Source: Enchytraeus crypticus
Lineage: Eukaryota > Annelida > Clitellata > Enchytraeida > Enchytraeidae
Reading direction: 5' to 3'
DNA: 64,000 bases
Assembly (NCBI GenBank): GCA_905160935.1
Contig: CAJHZI010000811.1
Coordinates: forward strand, 1,688,501-1,752,500
Each line of letters starts with the position of its first letter. Position 1 is the stretch's first letter. This document shows positions 10,501 through 20,381 of this stretch, in pieces. The notes below the pieces were generated by a model that was not told the DNA's origin, made no database searches, and saw only the letters and a program-made list of their open reading frames with translations. Position numbers and translations under genes: made by a program.

Positions 10501-13500
10501 CAACCAGTGATATCTCTTAAGAGATAAGATAATATAAGAGATCAACCAGTGACATCTCTTTAGAGACGAGATAATATAAGATATCAACTAGTGATATCTC
10601 TTTAGAGATGAGATAATATAAGAGATCAACAGTGATATCTCTTTAGAGATGAGATAATATAAGAAATCTGCCAGTAACATCTCTTTAGAGATAAGATAAT
10701 ATAAGAGATCAACCAGTGACATCTCTTTAGAAAAGAGATAATATTAGATATCAACTAGTGATATCTCTTTAGAGATGAGATAATATAAGAAATTTACCAG
10801 TGACATCTCTTTAGAGATGAGATAATATCAGAGATCTGGCAACCAGTTTTATCTCTTTAGAAATGAGATAATATAAGAGAGATGAAATAATATAAGAGAT
10901 CTACCAGTGACATCTCTTTAGAGATTGGAATATTTGCAGAGATGACACGGATTAATGATCGACTGAAACTGATACTTTGGTCTAAGAAAATTATCGGCGT
11001 TGTATTACAGATTTTGCTAATGGATAAAATTATAGTGTAAAACTCAGCAATTAATATTATGATGCAAACTGAAGGTAATAAGCAGTCTGATGCTTTTTTA
11101 TGGCTATTTAGGATTGCAAAAATATTATTGTTAAAGTATGTAACAATTATTGTTGTTTTAAAACTCTTAATATTTAAAAATATTATGAGATAATAGATAT
11201 GGTATTAGGCATACCCTTTCGTGCAGGGAATAGCTTGTTGATCGATGGAGTGCTCAAACCATACGTGGAGCTTGAAAGCGGATTCTGAATGTGAATGTGT
11301 ACCTTGGACCTGCCACTTGGCAGAACAATAAAGAGAGAAATTATCTAACAATTCTACAATTGTCAAACATTAGTATCGAACAATTCTGTAGTACATTTTC
11401 AATGTACTATGAACGGTGTCTACTGCAGCAACTGAGCGGTGGTTAGTGTATAGTAGTGACCGGTCGATATTTGAAGTAATGCGCTGAACATCGCCCACCA
11501 ATCCATCCCGAACCTGTCAGGCTGTAGATTGCTTCTCCACGTAACTCTAAATCCTTGGCTGGGGGTGAATAGTACTGAAGAAGATTACTCAATCCATTAT
11601 AGAGCAATAGCAAAATTAACACAATCGTGAAGTTACAGCCTTCAGCAAGGTATTTTAAGGTATGGTTACTGCTTAAAAGAGGAATTTTAGTTACCAAGTC
11701 AAGATCAAATCAGCCATTTCACAACGATACTGCTTCAGATAAACGATATTCCAGGATTATTAGATACCGGATATAACTGATCAGTACTTATAAGTACTGG
11801 TCAGTCTTGATAAGCACTGGTCAGTACTGGTCAGTACTGATTTGTGTTAAAAAGCACTCGTCAATACTGATCATTGCTGGTCAGTACTGATCATTGCTGG
11901 TCAGTATTAATCATTGCTGGTCAGTATTGACCAGTATTGACCAGTACTGATCAGTACTGGTCAATACTGGTCAGTTCTGGTCAGTACTGGTCCATTTTGG
12001 TCGATACTGGTCAATACTGGCCTATACTGGTCAGTGGCGATCATTACTGGTCTGTACTGGTCAGTACTGATCAATAATGGTCAATACTGGCCCATACTGG
12101 TCAATACCGACCTATACTGGTCAATACTGGCCTATACTGCTCAATACTGGTCTATACAGGTCAGTTCTGGTCAGTCTAATTATCATATTTGTAGAATATC
12201 GCGGTCAGTACTGTGACACGGAAGTGTTCAGAGCAGAGTGTGGGGAGGGGGAGGTGATAATGATGGAGTCAGCTAGATACGGGCGTATGGAGATAGGCAG
12301 GTGTGTGGAGATGAACCTCGGATATTTGGGTTGTCAAAGGTAATAATCAGCACGTGACGATCAATACCTAACATAGAGTTTATAATTTGATGTGTGATAT
12401 CATCATCTTTATTACATTTATTTTGTCACAAGTTCATTGATGTGATTACTCTGTGAAATTTTGTGAAAATAAAAAATCTTTCTCTCTCTCTCCCTCATTT
12501 ATCATCTTCATATTTATATTATTTATTATGCTTACTCTTGCTAAGCTCACCTGCGTTGTGTCCGGGTTGCTGAAGAATAGATCAACCATGGACTACACTT
12601 CGTGTAAAGGGTGACAAAACAACAAAATTCAAAGCAACGCCAAAAATGGCAATCCGTTGGTGAGCACCTAGGTTCCAGGAATTGCTAGAAAATGTGCTAG
12701 AACGAATGGAAAAAAGTCTATTCGTATCCCGACCCCAGTTAAACTGGGACTCAGGGGAAGAAGAAATTATGACGATGATAGTTTTATATGCTAAGTTACG
12801 AGTACTTAAAAAGAAATTATTATTATTCACAGCAAGTCAATTGCTTGCATTTATTGTAACTCTTACACGCTACGATGAATACTTGAAAGCCGCAACTACA
12901 CAATTTCATGTTAAATATTGCACTTATATGTAAAATACCACAATTACAAGTCAAATACCACATTTATAAGTAAAATACCACAATTACAAGTAAAATACCG
13001 CATTTATAAGTAAAATACCACAATTACAAGTCAAATACCGCATTTATAAGTAAAATATCACAATTGTATCGCATTCATATACAGTAAGTCAACTATTGAC
13101 TAGTCTAGATTTCTTACTTTATATAATAAGAACTATATTTACTATATAATAAGATCTATAATTGTGGTATTAAGAGATTTTCTATCAATATTATTTTTTG
13201 CCTATAAATAGAAAGTAATACTAAAAGTAGAAGGTGATACCCACAATAACATCACAAAAATCAGTCGGTTGGTGAGCCCTAGGCTACAGAAATTGCTACA
13301 AAATGTAAACGAATGGAAAAGTCTGAAATTGGGGATTGACTGATGATATGATGTTGGATAGAGAGGATTCGAGACAGTCTATTCGTATCCCGACCCTAGT
13401 TAAAATGGGATTCAGGGGAAGATGATGATGACAATGAAGTAGAAGTTAATACTCAGTGGATGAATTTGTCAGGGACGTACTGGACATAACTGATCGACGG

Positions 13501-16500
13501 TGCTCAGGAAGGAGAGTGTGTGAAATACGAATACCTGATCGGGAGATGGAATCACTGCGTCCATGTATCAAGGAACTCAAGACGTATCTGGAAGCGTCTT
13601 ATCTCTGCGTTACTGGTGTGATAAGCTAATTCTATACAGTTTTTTATCAGCCATCGTTAAAAGCTGGTAAAGCTAGTGTTAACGTCAGTTTCCTCACTCG
13701 AAAGCGATGTCAGTGACGCGCGAGCCCAGGATTTTAATCCCGCACATACTGATCCGCTGTCGAGTATCTTACCGACATCGTCATTGGCTCCAGCCAACTA
13801 TAACGTATATCATAAGTCCCTTACAGTCTTATATGCGAATTATATTTTTAATAATCATGTGCAATATAGAGCTAATTACTAATCTCAGCTAGATAATTAG
13901 TTTAGTTTTAACCTACTCTCTTTTGTTTGTTCGAGTTATTTCTGTTAGACAGTCCTGCAAACACAGTTGAGTCATGACACCGATATACATGTACATGTAT
14001 AAGTTTTCGTTATTAATAATCAGAACAATTGATACAATGTGATATTAAGTATTGTTGTGATATTTCTAAAGCTGTAACCTGGCAATAGGAGCGTCAAAGA
14101 TAGAAGCCTACGAACGATCGGACCGTTGAATTATTAACTTAAATATAAATTCATTTTTGAGCGCGGTAGCACAATATATTTGGGGAGTTGAAGATACAAC
14201 GGCAAATATATCTTAAGATCAGTCTACTGCAGATATTAATAGCGGTATTATTTCTTGAAATTATCTATTTTAGATGGATAAAGGCAAAGATACAATTTGT
14301 ATGATTGATGTTCAGTGAGCTAAATGGGATGCTATATATCGAATACTTAATCTCGATATTAAAATTCTAAGACAGCTGTCAAGCAGAATTTTAGATTGAT
14401 AACAAATAAAGCTGTAAAGCCATGCTTAACGTCGATTTCCGTATTATGAAGGCTACTGTCAGAGATGGTCCGACAGGGATTCGAACCGATGACCTCCTGT
14501 TTATCAGCCAAGCTTCCTATTCATTCGGCCATCGAACCTGTATGATATTGACATTGTTAAAGCTCTTGATCGGTTTTTGCTTTCCTCACAACATCCCATG
14601 TGAAATATTTATCAGTAATCCGATTCTAGTCTTGGTCTAAACAATTTAGTCTTGTAGTACTATAGACATGTGCCTTTCACTGAAACTGATTTTACAATTT
14701 CCATTCAATGTTTATTCAGTCTTTCAATCAATGAATCACTCAAGCAAGTCAATCAAGAATAAATCAATAAATAACAGTCACCAATACAATCAATCAATCA
14801 ATCCATCAATATATATATATATATATATATCATATATCACTCAAGCAATTAACAATTATAATTTAACGTTCGGTTTCATCCACAAAGGCTCTATAACTAT
14901 GGCACACTTGTGTAAATGTGTAACAGTGGAGAGACCTCCGAACTCAGATTGTCTACAGCACGAGGTGAGTCCGAATGTTGACGGATCCGGAAGGTATCAT
15001 AGCTCAAGCGAATCCGGCTATCTCTCCGGTGCCTATTCCTTCATCTCCACCTACTGCAGCGACCCAGCTGCTTCACCCCCTCCCCCTGCCTGGGTTCTCT
15101 CCACCCAACCAGGACGTCGCATCAATCTGACGCTGTTTGATTTTGGAGATGGGGAGGTCAAAGAATATTCGCACGAGAGTCATAGACTAGATGAACAAAA
15201 ACAAAACGATTATTTGTCTATTTTTGAAGATTTAAATGGTTTTAATCGTATTTCATCCTCACATGAGCGTAAACATTCGCGAAGATCTCATCTTGCAGAA
15301 GGAGGCAAAGTCGATTCTGCTCTGCAAAATGTTAAACTAAATCCGAGTTTAAATCAGAGAAGAATAATTAACAATAGACCCAAACGTCGCCATGGTTACT
15401 TTCATAAATCTAATATAACAGATAAAAGACTTCAAGATGCGAGTTTGAAATGGAAGTCCGGACTAAGTTTAAATTCTACAAGTAAATTTGAAGACTCGAA
15501 CTCGGTTAGGGCTATCCGAGGAACGGATTCCACCGCGCAGGGCGGGGTCACTGGAAACAATATACATGGATTAGATGGAAGAAAGGAACAGCGGTCAAGG
15601 TTTCATTTAGTTCAAGACGCGGAAAACCCGGATGAAAGTTGGACCGAGGAAACCGGACGTCAGGATTTAAGTAACGATCTCATTTCAGCGCAGAACTGCC
15701 TTCCTTACGCTTACGTGTTTGACTACGGAACGGTCGTTCCTACTCATTCATCTAACCATCCCACCAACCCCGTCTACACTGATTTACTAAGTGACGAGAA
15801 CAATTTGGAGAAAACCTCGAGGGGACAAAGAAACAGACGCGAAACTGGATCCGATAGAGAGGACGAGATAAGTAGATTAGATAATCAATGGACGGGGAAT
15901 GATCCGAGAGAAGAAGATCTGGATGCTGAATGGATTAAAACGAGCTTGAGGGATTCTCGACGTGGCGGAGTGTCTAGGAAGTTCCACGATAGTGGTTACA
16001 GTATCAACACTCAGCCGGGCTTTTACAATAGATACGTAAATTTAAAGGTTAGACAAAGGAGCAGGTACAATAAATCGAAGATACGAAATTCAAAAAGGCA
16101 CCTCACAGAGGCGAATACTGGAGGTAATATCGGCAGTAAAATGACTAATACCGAAGACTTCTTAAGTCACAGTTCTGAATTGGATGCGCTGGAGCTATAT
16201 GCGACTAAAAATAGAAATCAGAATAAAAATCGAGATAAAATAGTTCAACAATTTGCAATTTGTCCGTCACCCAAGAGAACCAGTTTAGTCTTCACATCAG
16301 ATGGAAATAGAATAGAAATTATACAGAATACTCGAAGAGGCGCCGTGAAACATTTTCTATTGCACTATCAAGGTGAGTATTATAATATTAAAATATAAGA
16401 GAGATATATATATAGAAAGATAGATAAACAGGAAGATAGAGAGAGAGGGAGAGAGAGAGAGGGAGAGATAAAGAGAGAGAGAGAGTTTGAAAGAGAGAGA

Positions 16501-19500
16501 GAGAGTGAGAGAGAGTATTGAATATATGATTAATTCTTTATTTAATCGGTAAAAATAAAAACGAACGTATTATGAAAATGAAATAAATTGTAAAAAAAAC
16601 TCTCGTGAAAACTGGATTACTCTGAAAAACAAAATCGATTTAACTATATAACAATTTAACTATCATTTTTACTCTTGCCTGTAGCTAGATAATTAATTTA
16701 GGCCTAATCATATTTCGCCTACAAACAACTGCAAAATATTTGCAGTTGTTTTCGGGAAATTCAATGCGTCATACTCTTCAATACGTCATGGGTACCGGTG
16801 TACTCTGAAAGGTAAATGTCCGAGATGTTACTCTCTGATCAACTCTATCGGGAATTGATCCCAGGACCTCAGGAACAGCCATTTATAACTTCATGCTGTT
16901 ATCTAATGCGCCTGCACACTGAGCCATTGATGCATTCAGTTGAATGCATTTGTATTTAATGACAATCTTCTATATTCTATAGCATACGGCTGTGCTGATC
17001 TTACGGATCTACCGGACTTGGCATGGTTCCTAAGACTGGATGAAACGACAGCTGTGATTGGTTGTTTGCATAGTCCAATGAAGTGGTCTCTTAAATGCGT
17101 TAAGGATCAATGGTTCGGAAAAGTGGAAAATTGTTCACTCCGTATGTGATTCTTTTTCACATTTGTTTACGTTTGATTGAAGAGATTATTAGCGTAGAAG
17201 AAGTTAATGAGAAATGTTGAAAGAAATGAAGTTTAATAAATCGTTCAGAATATTTAAATGATGACGAAAGATCGCACTGAAATAATTTTCTCCTGTGATC
17301 TTCTACAGTAATGCTTTAATCAGTGCAATATAATTATTATAAATAATTGTACTGCTAACTGTAGCGTAGGCAACATCGGCAAATACTGAACTCTATTCCT
17401 ATGATGTCGGCAAGATATTGGACCGCGGATCAGTATGTGCGAGGTTCAAATCATTGGCTCGCCCGCCACTGACATCGCTTTCGAATAAGGAAATTGACGT
17501 TAACTTTAGCTTTTTTACTTTTAAACAATTAATAATTTCATTATTACAACAGCAACAACAACCATCACAACAACAACATATTCAACAACAACGGAAAGGA
17601 ATCTAACGGAAGAAAAGGGGAGACTGGCTAATGGAGAAGGGCAGCCTAAGCGACACAGTGTGAGATTCCCAGCAAATGATCGGCTACATAATGACGAAGA
17701 TGAGAGAAAACAGCCTCGGCTGCAGATAAAAGAATTGGATCAAACTGATCCAAAAAGCGGCGGCTACATTTCTCAATATGATACCAGCGCTGGTTTGAAA
17801 TATTTCTAAAATAATAAGTAAAGGTTAAACGTCCGTTTCCTCATACAAGGATGATGTCAGGGACTTATTGGCCTATAAACAAAAAATAATTAATAAATAA
17901 TAATTTAACGTCCGGTTCCTCTCCATAAGGCAAGGTCATGGACGTCTCAAGCAGTCTCTACACAAACAGGTTCAAAAGCACCACACGATGACGACTGAGT
18001 ACAGAGAGACCACAAGAGAAAGCGACACCAAAACAGTGCAAGTCCAAAATCAGAGGCAAGTGGGTCAAAATTTAGACCTATGGAAGAAAGAGATGAGTTT
18101 TTAGCTTTCCCAGGAAAGAACTAATAAGACAACAAGATAGACGATCTTGTGGTAGAGTATTCCATAATGCTAGAACAGAAAACAGGAGAGAACGCCTCCC
18201 AATGGCAGATCTTGCCCAGTACTTATAGTAAGTATATTTTTATTATACAATAAAATTATCTAACCAAATAATGAGATTTATTAAAGTAACTCTAAGTAAT
18301 GTTTTTAGAATGCAACTGTTTGCTGTTTTAAATTATTATGTTTCATCTCTTTATTAAAAAGTAAAATTTAAGATTTTTTGTTTTCTCTACGGATTGTCAC
18401 AGACTCCTTCTTTTAAATTATCTTGTTCTCTTTGAGTAATTGGAACTTCCATTTTTTCGAGGATATCTACATGTATATTGCATATATAATAGCTGACATC
18501 TAAAATCACGTACAGTTTCCGTTGATCATTCTTTGAGAACCTCCTTATGACCTAGCTAGTTAGAAATGTCCAGAGTTTGATGATAGCTGAAATTAATCTT
18601 TCGTATTCAGATTAATTAATGTGAATTTCTAATACTATATAAAACTCTAATAAGAACTAACAATTAATCTAGTATGGGTAAAAGCTGATAAAGCTAAGGT
18701 TAACGTCAGTTTCCTCACTCGAAAGCGATGTCAGTGACGGGCGATTCCAGGATTTGAACCCGCATCATCTGATCCGCGGTTGAGTATCTTACCGATCCGG
18801 TAAGATACTCAACTATATATAATATATGATATATGATATATGATATATGATATATGATATATGATATATGATATATGATATATGATATATCATATATCAT
18901 ATATCATATATCATATATCATATATCATATATCATATATCATATATTATATATTGACGATATATGACTGGTAATGTCATGAAGTTTTAAATGACAGATCC
19001 TGCATATGAAATTGACATATAGGAATATTCACAAATCATTAGCATCAACTGCAACAGTATTTTGTACTCTGGCATACTCGATTATTCTAGTTTCGAATGT
19101 GTACATTTAGCAGCAATATACATGTGTACATTTAGCAGCAACATATTTCCACTATAATTTTATATATTTAGGCCTAGTTGTATTAGAATTATGTATAAAA
19201 TAACAGTTCGGATTATTATTATTAAAATTTCGATATTTGACCTAAGCATATACACTAACTTCATTGGAGTAATTGATTGATTTCCGGAATAATCTATAGA
19301 TTGAAATTAAATAATTAAAAACTTTTAAATATATTTTCTTATTTCACCCATCGCAGTTATAACATCATCTGTGGCTGGATTGATGATAGTGGTAACAGTC
19401 GTAATCATGATCCTCGTCATCATCAAAGTAAAGAGGTTTGTGAAGCCTTAAACATCGCATGTTATCTTTATAGATTGAAAACATAAAATGTCAGATTTTG

Positions 19501-19529
19501 AGTCTAAGACCTGTTGTTTGGTAGAGCAG

Positions 19530-19569
<40 letters not shown>

Positions 19570-20329
19570 GACTTAGAGAGAGAGACTAACAGAGAGAGAG
19601 AGCTAGAGAGAGAGAGAGAGAGAAAGAAAGATAGAGAGATAGAGATAAATATTGAGAGAAAGAGAGAGATAGACAGTTAGATAGAGAGCGAAAGAGAGAG
19701 AGTGAGTGAGAGAGTTAGACATAGAGAGAAAGAGAGAGTGAGTGAGAGAGAGAGTTAGACATAGAAAGAGAGGGGGGGAGAGCGCTAGAAACAGTGAAAA
19801 TATACAGTTGAATACTTGTTTTCTTAAATGTACCCATTGACATGTTGTTACAGCTGAATGCACTGGATTCAATCAAATTGGATCTTTAGCCTCCTTGTAG
19901 ATTGTTTGAAGGTTTTTATTGTTTCGTAAGAGATCTGGAATATTTATAATGTTTAGGTCTATCTCCAATAACACAAAAGTTGAAGAATGCAGCTAATATT
20001 CATGAAAAAAGGTTTTAACGTTTTCTTTAGTAAATTCATTTAATAACAGACTTTACCATACCGTCCCAACCGTAATAAATAAATAACACACATTATTGTA
20101 AAATCATCAACCATATTTGTTTTCCATTTTCCTCCTATCCGATGATGACGAATAAGGAAGTAGATGTAGGCCTACGTGCAATAATAGAATGTATGAAGTG
20201 AGTATTTTGATCCAATTAGGTTAACTGTAACTCTGTGTAATTGGTGGTGGTTTATTTTTATCCTACTTTTTATGTTTCTATTGTTCCGTTACTATTCTTC
20301 CTGTCAAGTGTTGACGAATAAAGAAGTTG

Positions 20330-20381
<52 letters not shown>

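Larger units (their letters stand above)
7197..14887 (+). other. gene 1 intron 1 (7.7 kb, repeat-filled)
   Basis: It contains a GAT array, SINE copies, a LINE tail, and four minisatellite arrays with GATAA, TACTGGTCAG and other units, listed separately. No additional exon was recognised. Confidence 0.65.

Noticed and set aside
14668..14887. Upstream extension of gene 1 exon 2 to the ATG at 14668
   Set aside because: It crosses Ser/Asn-rich microsatellite and (AT)n sequence; splicing exon 1 at 7196 to 14888 gives a signal peptide in phase.
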